Positions 1 to 8,647 are shown, numbered from the stretch's first letter. The stretch: DNA of 64,000 nucleotides from Bacillota bacterium (GCA_013540605.1 JABVCK010000004.1:1-64000); one strand, 5' to 3'. Made by a program: numbers and translations. The notes: generated by a model not told the origin, from the letters alone.

Positions 1-20
1 TTACCTTTATCTTTCAACAG

Positions 21-126
21 CGACTACTGCGACTACTGCGACTACTATCACGAGATTCCACTAATTTTTCCCCTTAAAACCCTACAGCGACTACTAAGAC
101 TACTATATTTTCCTATCACGAGATTC
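21..126. repeat. Short tandem and direct repeats at the left edge
   Basis: Three tandem copies of a 9-bp unit (cgactactg, the last with a changed end) occupy 21-47 and are followed by tcacgagattcc. A looser version, gcgactactaagactacta, returns near 88-106 and is again followed by tatcacgagattcc (112-126). The second copy overlaps the frame-corrected tail of the WYL gene. The pattern is seen directly; no function is inferred. Confidence 0.6.
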
Positions 127-1172
127 CGATTCTATTGTATCATTTGACGTGTACGTTAAAACGGACAGTGAATTTGATGTTTTGTTTGACTCATATTGGT
201 TCATTATTTTCTTCAAATTTTCTGTATATTTCTCAACAACACCCTTCGGCGACAGTATCTTCACCTTATCTCCAAACTGAAATGCCCAGGCAAAAAAGGT
301 TGAGCTGACAGCAACATTAGTCTAACGGCAAAGTAGTTTTCATCTGCCTTTTCTATGGTTATATCCTTACCAAAGCGATCAATAACAACATTAACCAGCG
401 AATTATCAAACCGTAGTTTCACTGTTTCTTCTTCCCCGCCAAACATGTTAAAAACCTTTTTGGAGTATTCGGCGATATTAAAATGCTCATTGTCCGGTAG
501 CTTTGCTCTGATTTGGTCGGTCATCTCAATATCTGTCATTTTATCCACCCGATAATGGGTGAAATCTCCGTATTTTTCGGAAAAGGTTATAAGATAATAG
601 TTTTCGTCGTCCCATGACAAGGCATATCGGCTGACTATGTATTTTTCACCGTTCTTACGAAACTTCTTTTCCTTGTCAACAGTGTATTCAAAATATCTGA
701 ACGACACCTGTTTGTTTTCGGCAATGGCCACATAAAGCTTGTCCACATTATAGTAGATGCTCTCGTTCATGGCCTTAACCCTGTTTGCAACATAAACCTG
801 GCGTTGTAGCAGCATTGCTTGATGTTTACTTGCAAAGCTCTCTATTTTCTTAATAAGCTCGTTACTTTTCTTATGCGTAACAAACTTTGAACATTGAACA
901 GCGTCAACAAGCAGCTTCAATTCCGGCAGCTCAAAAAGCCGATTAGCTACAAAGTAATCGGTAGTTTTAGTTTTTCGAGTGGCTATATCTATTCCGTAAT
1001 GACGAAGAGCTTCAATATCATCGTATATTGATTTTCTCTCAGCAGTAATGCCATACTTTTCAAGCTCTGCAATCATCTCATTGACTGTCATGGTGTTTTC
1101 CTCGTCAGTCTTTTCCAGCAATATTTTCATTAGGTAGAGGATTTTCAACTTTTGATTAGATCCTTTTGCCAT
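103..1172 (-). pseudogene. WYL-domain transcriptional regulator, frameshifted near its C-terminus
   Basis: The reading frame from 1172 has an N-terminal winged-helix region (about residues 1-65, LKILYLMKILLEKT) followed by a WYL-type ligand-binding region with SFRYFEYT and the block YIVSRYALSWDDENYYLI. This frame stops at 261 after an unlikely tail. A one-base shift near 330 (about residue ENYFAVR) restores typical family sequence, with FFAWAFQFGDKVKILSPK followed by a helical end that runs to a stop at 103. A single missing base explains the break. The gene starts with ATG behind gaggtgaaatt, 17 bp after the ADP-ribosylglycohydrolase, so the two are probably co-transcribed. WYL proteins often regulate defence genes. 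The break could be real or a sequencing error. Confidence 0.8.
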
Positions 1173-1189
1173 AATTTCACCTCGATTTT

Positions 1190-2242
1190 TTATGTAGTCG
1201 CTTCCAATAGTTTGTCTGCCATACTGATAATCAGCTCCGATAATTCAACATTTTCAATCCAATTCGTAGAAATACCATCAATGCCGAGATACGCACCTAC
1301 GATATTGCCACAGATTGCACCGGTACTATCGCTGTCACCGCTATGGTTTACTGCAAGGAAGATAGCCTTTTTAAAGTCATTCTGATATTTCAATGCACAA
1401 TAAAGAGCGATTGCAAGAGCTTCTTCTCCAACCCATCCCTCGCCAAGTTGTCTTACAGCCTCACTTGGCACAACATCTTTTATTGATAGGTTCATTGCCC
1501 TTTGCAGAATATCAAGGCATTCTTTGTGTTCAGCGTATGTTTTGAGAATATTTGCCGCATTAATTGCAGCCTGTTTTACATCGTTTCCATTGATTATTTC
1601 GGCTATGATACAGGCAAGCACGCCTGCCGAAAGGTATCCACTTGGATGTCCGTGGGTTATTGCAGCACATTCGGCAGCAATCTTGAATGCTACCTCCGGG
1701 GATTTGTGAAAATACAGTCCACTCGGTGCTACACGCATAACACCACCACAGCCCTTACTGTTGTTAATACGATTCTCCATAGTGCCGTATTGCTGGTTCA
1801 TGCTGCCTGAAAGAGCAGAAAGACAGGTATTCCCCGGTGCTCTCCTTACAAAGAGTTCCTTAATATTCAACAGCTCGCTTTTGTAATCTACACTTTTATT
1901 GTCTAAAAGCCAATGATATTCCTTATTTGCCAACCTTCCGGTTTGAGTATAAAGCCACCTCTGATACGAATAAAAAACACAAGCCGGATAGCTGCAAATA
2001 CCTCTTTCACGTCCGCGCATATCTGCCCACAGAATACCGTCTGCGGTGAATATGGTCATCTGTGTGTCATCAGATATTATGGCCTTTCCACTTGTTTTAT
2101 CGCAAAGCAAATCAGTTATACCGTCAATCCCAAATCTACGCTTTATTTGCTCTATGCCCATAAACTCAACGGTATAGCCCAGAGCATCGCCAATCGCACC
2201 GCCGAGAAGGCAGCCCCTAAAATGTGAATTGTTATTTTTCAT
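1190..2242 (-). CDS. ADP-ribosylglycohydrolase family protein (DraG/ARH-like)
   Basis: The predicted protein of about 350 residues has the metal-binding signatures of the ADP-ribosylglycohydrolase fold: GDALGYTVEF near the N-terminus, SDDTQMT about 40 residues later, KGCGGVMRVAP and HGHPSGYL in the middle, and NHSGDSDSTGAICGN near the C-terminus. Family members remove ADP-ribose from proteins or other substrates using two Mg ions. Here the substrate is unknown. The ATG at 2242 has the better ribosome-binding site (gaggaagg, 7-nt spacing); an ATG seven codons upstream at 2263 is possible. It leads a two-gene unit with the WYL regulator, and a palindromic site overlaps its promoter. All catalytic blocks look intact. 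Confidence 0.9.
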   Translation of the reverse strand: MKNNNSHFRGCLLGGAIGDALGYTVEFMGIEQIKRRFGIDGITDLLCDKTSGKAIISDDTQMTIFTADGILWADMRGRERGICSYPACVFYSYQRWLYTQTGRLANKEYHWLLDNKSVDYKSELLNIKELFVRRAPGNTCLSALSGSMNQQYGTMENRINNSKGCGGVMRVAPSGLYFHKSPEVAFKIAAECAAITHGHPSGYLSAGVLACIIAEIINGNDVKQAAINAANILKTYAEHKECLDILQRAMNLSIKDVVPSEAVRQLGEGWVGEEALAIALYCALKYQNDFKKAIFLAVNHSGDSDSTGAICGNIVGAYLGIDGISTNWIENVELSELIISMADKLLEATT

Positions 2243-2320
2243 ACTGATGCCTTCCTCTTTCATAATTGCACCTTTTAGTGTTATGGGAGCTTACAGTTGT
2301 AACAAATTTCTCATTCCATA

Positions 2321-2367
2321 TAATTACACTAACACCTCTTATGATCCAATAATATCACAAGAGGTGT
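2321..2367 (-). promoter_or_regulatory. Putative promoter with overlapping inverted-repeat operator
   Basis: On the minus strand a -35-like TTGGAT (2344-2349) and a -10-like TAATTA (2321-2326) are 17 bp apart, upstream of the ADP-ribosylglycohydrolase gene. A perfect 9-bp inverted repeat (ACACCTCTT at 2332-2340, AAGAGGTGT at 2359-2367, 18-bp spacer) brackets the -35. This layout suits a repressor site. The WYL protein is the obvious candidate binder, by inference only. Confidence 0.5.
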
Positions 2368-2384
2368 CCAATAAAACGGATAGT

Positions 2385-2592
2385 TTTTTCAGGTGATGAA
2401 AGCTGCCATGCCGTGCTTCTTGGTCACCATATTGTTTTTTCTTCTTTTGCAGGGTTTTCAGTCCACTGATATTTCAGCATAGTGCTCATCAAAGTCCACG
2501 TTGTCAGCTCCACGTTTTGCATTTTCCTCTACGAAAGCCATCATCTCTTTTTTTAATTCCACGATCCGTTCGTCTATTCCGTTTAGCCCGAT
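2385..2592 (-). pseudogene. Remnant of a serine-recombinase C-terminal coiled coil
   Basis: The minus strand reads GIDERIVELKKEMMAFVEEN and then GADNVDFDEHYAEISV before a stop. Restoring one missing base continues the frame as LKTLQKKKKQYGDQEARHG. This charged, helical pattern resembles the coiled-coil tail of large serine recombinases of mobile elements. There is no start codon or catalytic domain here, so it is a fragment. It abuts the first copy of the 134-bp repeat. The family assignment is by resemblance only. Confidence 0.4.
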
Positions 2593-2595
2593 ATC

Positions 2596-2729
2596 TTTTT
2601 TGTGCACTCAAGGGTTATCCAAAATCAGCAAATTCACAAATTGCCCCAAACCCTTTATCCATCAACCTTTCACCCGCTCAATCCTCGCGACGGTCTCTGT
2701 ATGCCTTGAGTGCATGAAAAAGATAAATT
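2596..2729. repeat. 134-bp repeat, copy 1, with inverted ends
   Basis: This block matches 3815-3948 over its full length with roughly a dozen substitutions and no large gap. Its ends are inverted: tgcactcaagg at the left and ccttgagtgca at the right, each flanked by a T- or A-rich run. That resembles a miniature inverted-repeat element. On the minus strand both copies also read MHSRHTETVARIERVKG or its close variant and then stop, so a duplicated gene tail is an alternative. Confidence 0.65.
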
Positions 2730-2845
2730 TTCGTGGGAACAGCATCATATTGCGGTTTATATCGCAAAGCTCGCACACTTCCTGATTTTGCGCATAAGAA
2801 ATCGCCAGCCCTTAAGCTAACGATTCCGATAACAGGTACTCTATT

Positions 2846-3178
2846 TTATTTTTCTTCGTCCCCCGGCAAATCACCGAACAGAATTCGCATGTAATCCCGC
2901 CTGCCGTACAGGATACGGTAGATGGAAACGTATTCGCCTTCCACCCGGTAGAAGATGAGATAATTGCCGCTGACAAGGTAGCGGTAATCCGTTTTCACGT
3001 TAAGCACGGCAGATAGCTCTGCGCCCATCATGGGGTATTCCCTCAACTGCTCATAGCGCGAAATAATCTTTTTCACAATACCCGCCGCAGCGTCCGGATT
3101 GCATAGTTCCTCGGTAATATATGCCTTGATTTCCCGCAAGTCATTGATCGCAATAGGATTGACTCGAATCCTGTGCAT
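2846..3178 (-). CDS. RelE/ParE-family toxin
   Basis: This 110-residue protein begins with HRIRVNPIAINDLREIKAYI and has the central YRYLVSGNYLIFYRVEG and the C-terminal IYRILYGRRDYMRILF, the usual layout of RelE/ParE toxins. Proteins of this superfamily either cut mRNA on the ribosome (RelE) or poison gyrase (ParE); sequence alone does not decide which. It lies 3 bp downstream of its antitoxin gene on the same strand, in the normal antitoxin-first order. Length is typical and the frame is intact. Confidence 0.88.
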   Translation of the reverse strand: MHRIRVNPIAINDLREIKAYITEELCNPDAAAGIVKKIISRYEQLREYPMMGAELSAVLNVKTDYRYLVSGNYLIFYRVEGEYVSIYRILYGRRDYMRILFGDLPGDEEK

Positions 3179-3181
3179 AGG

Positions 3182-3427
3182 CTATACTCCCAAATGGCTT
3201 TTCACATCTTCCGATGACAGCCATCCTCCGTCTTTCACAGCGGTTTCCGCCTCGGACAGTTTCGACAATAGCTTGATGGTCGCCTGTGTTTTTTCGTATT
3301 CCTCTATATCCACCAGCACATAGCGCCCTCTGCCGTTTTTGGTCAAAAAAACGGGCTCACCCACGGCAATATCGCGCAAGACTTCGTTGTAGTTTCTTAA
3401 ATCGGAAATAGGTTTGATATTTGGCAT
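3182..3427 (-). CDS. Phd/YefM-family antitoxin
   Basis: This 81-residue protein has the Phd/YefM signature: an N-terminal DNA-binding half (IKPISDLRNYNEVLRDIA, then GEPVFLTKNGRGRYVLVDIEEYE) and a flexible acidic C-terminal half that would wrap around the toxin. It is expected to neutralise the RelE/ParE-type protein encoded directly downstream and to repress its own promoter. A ribosome-binding site (aagggag) precedes the ATG. A second, only distantly similar pair is at 19244-19829. Confidence 0.88.
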   Translation of the reverse strand: MPNIKPISDLRNYNEVLRDIAVGEPVFLTKNGRGRYVLVDIEEYEKTQATIKLLSKLSEAETAVKDGGWLSSEDVKSHLGV

Positions 3428-3814
3428 AATAACAACTCCCTTCTTAGATGTTATTATTATACCTCTATCATTCGTAAAATACTACATCAAATTTATCCTA
3501 ACATTAATGCGGCCCAATTATCTCCCTCAATAGACGGTCGGCAATCCGTAACGGCCCTGGTGTATTTGTGTCCACCACCAATATTCTCAAGCATTCTCGA
3601 TATAAACTTATCTGTATCCTTTGTCGCCGGTTAACCATCCTGGCGAAGGCTTTTTCAGCTTTTCCACATCCACGGCACTTTAAAGTCGTTATTCATACAC
3701 TTCCCCTCTTTACAAAACAAAAACTCTTTATCAAAATGCTTTAAACCTGAAACTTAATATTACGCATCTCAGAATCATCTGAATGAATCATTTTAACGCC
3801 TGAAGCATAATAAC
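3428..3814. other. Intergenic stretch with degraded coding remnants
   Basis: No intact gene is visible. On the minus strand an ATG behind gaggggaagtgt (about 3699) opens a frame that stops after 13 codons. Other frames give short readable pieces, such as ILVVDTNTPGPLRIADRLL ending near 3509 and VDVEKLKKPSPGWLTGDKGY near 3620-3680. They look like parts of one gene destroyed by small indels. I do not recognise the family. Confidence 0.35.
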
Positions 3815-3948
3815 TTTTTTATGCACTCAAGGGTCACCCAAAATCAGCAAATTAACTAAGTGCCCCAAACCCTCTATCCATCAGCCTTTCACCCGCTCAA
3901 TCCTCGCGACAGTCTCTGTATGCGTTGAGCGCATGAAAAAGATAAATT
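3815..3948. repeat. 134-bp repeat, copy 2
   Basis: This is the second copy of the block at 2596-2729. Its left end is tgcactcaagg; the right end is gcgttgagcgca, a slightly decayed inverted partner. It ends 10 bp from the stop of the PIN-like gene, so it may also affect transcript ends. The two copies have the same orientation and bracket the RelE/Phd-type toxin-antitoxin pair, which could therefore have moved as a cassette. Confidence 0.65.
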
Positions 3949-3958
3949 AAGTTCATCA

Positions 3959-4492
3959 TTAACGAAGTTTAAGATAATCAGAAAAAGTTGCTGCCGGCAA
4001 TAACCTTTGTTTTGAAAGCATATTAGCCCATATTTGATTACCTATATTTTCATCTATAAGCCATTTATTCATGGCTTCTACCAAAATATCGCCGGTTGTA
4101 ATATGATTTAATTTCAATTTCTCTATATATCTTTTGATATCCTTCATATTATTACTGGCAACAATGCCGTTATGTACTTTCGCCAGTGCCAGAGCTGCAG
4201 CTTCACCTTTGCCTATAACTGTTTCGCCTTTTGGAGGAGAAATTGCCATTTCATAAAATAGCCTGCATTCTTCCGTTATCATCACTATTTTCATTGTTGA
4301 AACATCACCCTTTGAACAAAGGTCAGAAATTTTTCTTTTGATATGAGGTATGCTCGGGTTTGATAATTCAATAAATACTTCATAAGGTAAAATAATCCTG
4401 CCTGAAACAATTAGCTGCAATAAGAGGTTTTCTTGTTTAGCCCACAGAAAGGAAGATATGCAATCGGTATCAAAAAATAATTCTTTAATCAT
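3959..4492 (-). CDS. PIN-domain-like protein, third gene of the Xre/ImmA operon
   Basis: The 177-residue protein starts with a PIN-like first strand and acidic residue (ELFFDTDCISSFLW), has a mid-protein acidic pair (GKGEAAALALAKVHNG) and then IVASNNMKDIKRYIEK, as in PIN-domain nucleases of the VapC group and relatives. PIN domains cut RNA with an acidic Mg-binding site; the last acidic residues are not certain here. Its start overlaps the end of the peptidase gene by 8 bp, which indicates translational coupling. Toxin, nuclease effector or regulator are all possible roles. Confidence 0.72.
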   Translation of the reverse strand: MIKELFFDTDCISSFLWAKQENLLLQLIVSGRIILPYEVFIELSNPSIPHIKRKISDLCSKGDVSTMKIVMITEECRLFYEMAISPPKGETVIGKGEAAALALAKVHNGIVASNNMKDIKRYIEKLKLNHITTGDILVEAMNKWLIDENIGNQIWANMLSKQRLLPAATFSDYLKLR

Positions 4493-5243
4493 ACCGCTCT
4501 TCTCCTTCTGTGTTTAAGCCATAGACGATATCACCCCTAAAAGCATCTAATAATAATTCTTCATACTTTCCTTTAGAAATAAGGTTTTTATCTTTTAATT
4601 CTTCTGCCATTTTAATATACTTGCCAAAAGTTGAATATTGTTTATCCTCGGGTGAAGGTAAATATAACTTGGCATCAAAGCCAAGTCTTTGGGCAGATAA
4701 AATTATTCCTCTTTTCATTGGTTCGGCTTCATCAGAAGACAGATAGCCATCATTAATTAACCTCCAAAGGGTCGCCTGCCTGCTTAAACCAAAGTACTGT
4801 TCTATTTTTACAATGCCACTAGCATCTAATTCCTTGTTTTGTTTTTTTAATTTAGTCCTTATAAAATCATTTAACGCTTCATACGGAGCCAAAAAGTAAG
4901 ACGCGAACATATCTGCTTCCTTTTCCAGGGAATCTTTGTTTTTATCAATATCTTTTTCACACACTATACCCGTAAAACTCTCGTGATAAAACAAATGACA
5001 TAACTCATGGGCTGCTGTAAATCGCTGGCGGCCGTAAGTTAATGTCGAATTGATTCCTATCAACTTGTTATTTTTATCTCTGATGCATAATCCGCTTATC
5101 CGCTCACTCATCGGATAAAATACTATGGTTAAATCTTCGCTGGTGCTCAGCATGGAAAAAATATCAATGGGAGAATACATGTCTTCGCCAAAATACTTGC
5201 GTAGATTTATGGCATCAGAATTTATTTGTATTTTTTCCTTCAC
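4485..5243 (-). CDS. ImmA/IrrE-family zinc metallopeptidase
   Basis: The 252-residue protein has the HExxH zinc site in FTAAHELCHLFYHE (about residues 75-88), preceded by the strand LIGINSTLTYGRQR and followed by KEADMFASYFLAP, which supplies the third ligand of ImmA/IrrE peptidases. Members cleave or inactivate partner Xre repressors, as in ICEBs1 induction and Deinococcus IrrE. It sits directly behind an Xre gene (2-bp gap), the expected substrate. The C-terminal part (about 130-250) is less conserved and may sense a signal. Together the two genes resemble a repressor-protease toxin-antitoxin module. Confidence 0.9.
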   Translation of the reverse strand: MKEKIQINSDAINLRKYFGEDMYSPIDIFSMLSTSEDLTIVFYPMSERISGLCIRDKNNKLIGINSTLTYGRQRFTAAHELCHLFYHESFTGIVCEKDIDKNKDSLEKEADMFASYFLAPYEALNDFIRTKLKKQNKELDASGIVKIEQYFGLSRQATLWRLINDGYLSSDEAEPMKRGIILSAQRLGFDAKLYLPSPEDKQYSTFGKYIKMAEELKDKNLISKGKYEELLLDAFRGDIVYGLNTEGEERYD

Positions 5244-5245
5244 AT

Positions 5246-5584
5246 TTATTCCCCTTTCAACAATCCTTCCATATAACGCAGATTTAAAGCAATTTTATTC
5301 ATTGTTGCTATTGTTTCCATGTCCTCAACAGTGACTGCTTTTGCCCGGAGAGCGATAGCTGCAGGAGAATATTCTGTTTCGTCATTTGTAAAGTATTCAA
5401 GGGAGCAACCAAAAAGATTGCCTGCCTTCTCGAGAATATCTACGCTGAATTGACGCTCGTTTTTTTCACATTTGGAAATATAACTCTGATCTACATTTAA
5501 ATACTCAGCAAGCTGCCCTTGCGTAAATCCGTATTGTTCTCTTAAAACTTTAAACTTTTTACCTACTAAATCATAGTTTAGCAT
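5246..5584 (-). CDS. Xre-family helix-turn-helix regulator
   Basis: This 112-residue protein carries an N-terminal HTH (about residues 7-62: FKVLREQYGFTQGQLAEYLN, then VDQSYISKCEKNERQ) and a helical C-terminal tail. It is the first gene of the Xre-ImmA-PIN operon and probably represses it. Cleavage or release by the adjacent metallopeptidase would switch the operon on, by analogy to ImmR/ImmA. It diverges from no neighbour; the large primase-helicase gene upstream ends about 90 bp before it on the same strand. Confidence 0.9.
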   Translation of the reverse strand: MLNYDLVGKKFKVLREQYGFTQGQLAEYLNVDQSYISKCEKNERQFSVDILEKAGNLFGCSLEYFTNDETEYSPAAIALRAKAVTVEDMETIATMNKIALNLRYMEGLLKGE

Positions 5585-5673
5585 TGTCTTCGCCTCCTTC
5601 TACTTATAGTATATGCAGCTTCTGTCATAAAATCAATTATATATTCTATTAAATTTATGACAAGAAATCTCTT

Positions 5674-8592
5674 TTAAGCAAATATTTCATCAATCGTACC
5701 TATTAATTCATTTGCAATATTCAGGCTATCCAGTCTCATGATACTCTCCTCGGAATTTCCGAAGCTTAAAAGATTTATGCTGCCATACCAAACAATCCTC
5801 TGATCAATTATAGCAAACTTTTGATGGATATTTGATTTAAAAATAATACTGGCTCCCGTATTCTTTATGGAACTAATCATCTCCTCAAAGGTAAGCCTGT
5901 CTTTTCCCTTATAATCTGTTTCGGGCCGGGTAATGATGGTAAGCTTTGCACCATTGTTAATCCCGGTTATTAGAATACTTAACATCTGACCTAAACGCTT
6001 TTTAGTGACATAAGGACTGACAATGACAATCTCTGATTTAGCGGACGAAATATCATTGTTGAAAACTGTCAGGAAGTTTTTATTGTCAAAAATTGCATTA
6101 ATAGACTCAAAAGGTTTGCTGTCCCCCCTGGCCGAATATCCGATAGAGGCATATCCCTTCAATCTTTTTTGATACATTCTTTCAAGTACACCTACATGAA
6201 CATCCACATAATCATATATCTGAACTTCACTCTTATTCTGATATAATCTGTGGAGCCTGCCCGCATACTGTTGAACTGTACCCTTCCAGGCTACAGGCAT
6301 CGCAAGAAACAAAGTATCAAGTCTTGGTTCGTCAAAACCCTCACCGACAAATTTGCCGGTTGCAACTATGACAATATTACTCTCTGCCGGTATACTTGAG
6401 AGTCTCTCAAGTGCAGCTTTTCTTTCCTTTGCAGACATACCTCCGGTTAATGTAACAACATTCGGAAGTGCTTCCTTCAAAGCGCTTGCAATCACTTCAA
6501 CATGTGCAGTTCTTTCAGTTATAACAATGGGATTGCGCCCCTCATTTACGCTTTTAATAACATCATCTACGATTAATTTGTTACGGATTTCACTGGTGCT
6601 GATTTCAGCATAAATTTGTCCAATAGACCATTCCTTTTCATCCTGGCTGATAGGCTTTCTGAAAGGAGTAAAGCGCGGAATGACATAATGCTCAAAAGGT
6701 CTTTTTTCAGCTTGCTTTCTAGCATCCACTTTATACCTGACCGGACCGCAATGCATGAATATGATGGGGTGGTGTCCGTCCTGCCTTACCGGGGTCGCTG
6801 TTAAACCGTAAACATATTTACCGGCTACATTTTTTAATATCTGTTCGAAGCTAAATGCCGGAACATGATGGCATTCATCTACTATCACCATGCCGTAGTT
6901 GCGGATAAAGTCCTTAACCTCATCTCCCTTTACCAATGACTGCATAATAGCAACATCAATAATGCCACTTAGATTGTTTTTTCCTCCCCCTAGCTGGCCA
7001 ATAATACTTCTGATCTTTTTCCTGCCTCTTTTCTTAATTTCATCAGAAGGAAGGGTTTCTTTGATTACGAGAAACTGGTTCAAACGCTCCTTCCACTGCT
7101 CTAATAATTGCTGAGTATGAACAAGTATAAGAGTGTTTACTTTTTTTACTGATATAATTTTCGCCCCGATAACGGTTTTACCAAATGCAGTTGTTGCTGA
7201 TAATACACCATTGTCATGTTGTATCATGGAATCAACAGCATCTTCCTGCTCATCACGAAGCTGGCCGTTGAATTCAACGTCAATCTGTTTTCCTGAATAG
7301 CTTTTATCAATCCATTTGACATTCACCTTGTGAGCATTAAACAGGTTTATCAGATCAAGCTCACATCCTCTTGGAAGACACAAGTACTCAGGCGTCTCGT
7401 CAGATAAGGAAATGATTCTTGGCTTATCAAATGTCGGCAATCTCATAGCTTGAGCCTTATAAAAGTCAGGGTTTTTAAAGGCTGCCAGACGTTTAACAAT
7501 ATTCAATGCTTTATGTGAAAAGCCATTTTTACTGATGTAAAGCATATTCGCTTTGGTTATATAAACAGTGTCCGGAAAATCAGACTTGCTTAATTTATAA
7601 TTTGTCTTGCTTCTCTCCCATGGCTTGCATTCTTCATCTTCATCCTGCCTTAAATCACCCAATTCACTGCCACTGCACAGTTGCGAGATGTGCAAGTCAA
7701 TTTCACTTTCACTGAGCTTCCGAATACTGCTCAAAAAACTCCACTGATCCTCATAGGGCCGGAGGTTTTCATCTATAAAAACACTGTTGTTGTTTCTGCG
7801 TGCATTTAATTGTAAAGGTAAGGCGATAAGATTCCCAAGACCACCTTTAGGAAGTGTATCCTGGTTTGGAAACAAGCGGTCGTATGAAGCAAATTTTATT
7901 TCATGTCTTTTGGCCATTGCGTGCGTAAGAAGTGCTGTACCAAATTTTCTAGCCGATGCAGCACTTACCTTGTCATTAAAAAAGAACCATACATGCGCTC
8001 CATTCCCTGAACGAGAACGTTCAACTGCAAATGGAATATTTTTTTCTGCACAGATATCTCTCAAAACCGATATATCTTTTTCCCAGCCTTCATCATCGAA
8101 ATCAATAGCAAGGAGATAGCAGGTTTCATCAAGCAGCATAGGATATATGCCAAAAACATCTTTGCCTCTGAGATGCTTGTCTATTGCTGCAAAGTCCAAA
8201 GCTGCATAGTTTTTATTATTGCATTCGGAGCATTTAATCTTTGGCTTATTGCAAATTCCTCTTGCCCACTCATTCAAACATACAGGAGAATACCCCGATT
8301 TACCCTCTTTGTTTTGCCACCTTTTTGCATAGACATCATCCCTGCCTCTAAACAACGACATAAACAGGTTAATTTTATCCTCCGGGGAGCTACTATTGGT
8401 TATATGTCCTGGTCTGACTACCTCAACTGCCTGGATATTATTTACCTCTATTGAAGCTTGAACATCATTTTTTGTATGGGGTACCGGCAATGATAATCCA
8501 AGCTGTTTTCTTAAGTCTTCATTTTCAGCCAATAACCTTTGATTTTCCTCCAGTAGCTTCTGGTATTTTTCAAAAAGCTCATTATATTCCAT
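5674..8592 (-). CDS. TOTE-type primase, SF2 helicase and phospholipase-D fusion protein
   Basis: The 972-residue protein has a short N-terminal coiled coil (1-32). Next is an archaeo-eukaryotic primase-like domain with a cysteine cluster (C105, C114, C121, C124), the catalytic AIDFDDE (162-168) and SGNGAHVWFFF (196-206). A superfamily 2 helicase follows with ATTAFGKT (466-473), DECH (572-575), YGLTATP and QYAGRLHR (775-782). The C-terminus is a phospholipase-D-like domain with IHQKFAIID (HxK at 923-925) and GSINLL. This primase plus helicase order is that of TOTE conflict systems. A role against foreign or mobile DNA is inferred. All core motifs are present. Confidence 0.88.
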   Translation of the reverse strand: MEYNELFEKYQKLLEENQRLLAENEDLRKQLGLSLPVPHTKNDVQASIEVNNIQAVEVVRPGHITNSSSPEDKINLFMSLFRGRDDVYAKRWQNKEGKSGYSPVCLNEWARGICNKPKIKCSECNNKNYAALDFAAIDKHLRGKDVFGIYPMLLDETCYLLAIDFDDEGWEKDISVLRDICAEKNIPFAVERSRSGNGAHVWFFFNDKVSAASARKFGTALLTHAMAKRHEIKFASYDRLFPNQDTLPKGGLGNLIALPLQLNARRNNNSVFIDENLRPYEDQWSFLSSIRKLSESEIDLHISQLCSGSELGDLRQDEDEECKPWERSKTNYKLSKSDFPDTVYITKANMLYISKNGFSHKALNIVKRLAAFKNPDFYKAQAMRLPTFDKPRIISLSDETPEYLCLPRGCELDLINLFNAHKVNVKWIDKSYSGKQIDVEFNGQLRDEQEDAVDSMIQHDNGVLSATTAFGKTVIGAKIISVKKVNTLILVHTQQLLEQWKERLNQFLVIKETLPSDEIKKRGRKKIRSIIGQLGGGKNNLSGIIDVAIMQSLVKGDEVKDFIRNYGMVIVDECHHVPAFSFEQILKNVAGKYVYGLTATPVRQDGHHPIIFMHCGPVRYKVDARKQAEKRPFEHYVIPRFTPFRKPISQDEKEWSIGQIYAEISTSEIRNKLIVDDVIKSVNEGRNPIVITERTAHVEVIASALKEALPNVVTLTGGMSAKERKAALERLSSIPAESNIVIVATGKFVGEGFDEPRLDTLFLAMPVAWKGTVQQYAGRLHRLYQNKSEVQIYDYVDVHVGVLERMYQKRLKGYASIGYSARGDSKPFESINAIFDNKNFLTVFNNDISSAKSEIVIVSPYVTKKRLGQMLSILITGINNGAKLTIITRPETDYKGKDRLTFEEMISSIKNTGASIIFKSNIHQKFAIIDQRIVWYGSINLLSFGNSEESIMRLDSLNIANELIGTIDEIFA

Positions 8593-8647
8593 CTTTCGTT
8601 ACTTCCCAATACCCTTTTTTTCTTGAACCTATCCGCTCAACAATCCC

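Noticed and set aside
1-126. Possible CRISPR array from the short repeats
   Set aside because: The units are 9-14 bp, too short and not separated by uniform unique spacers. No cas gene is nearby.
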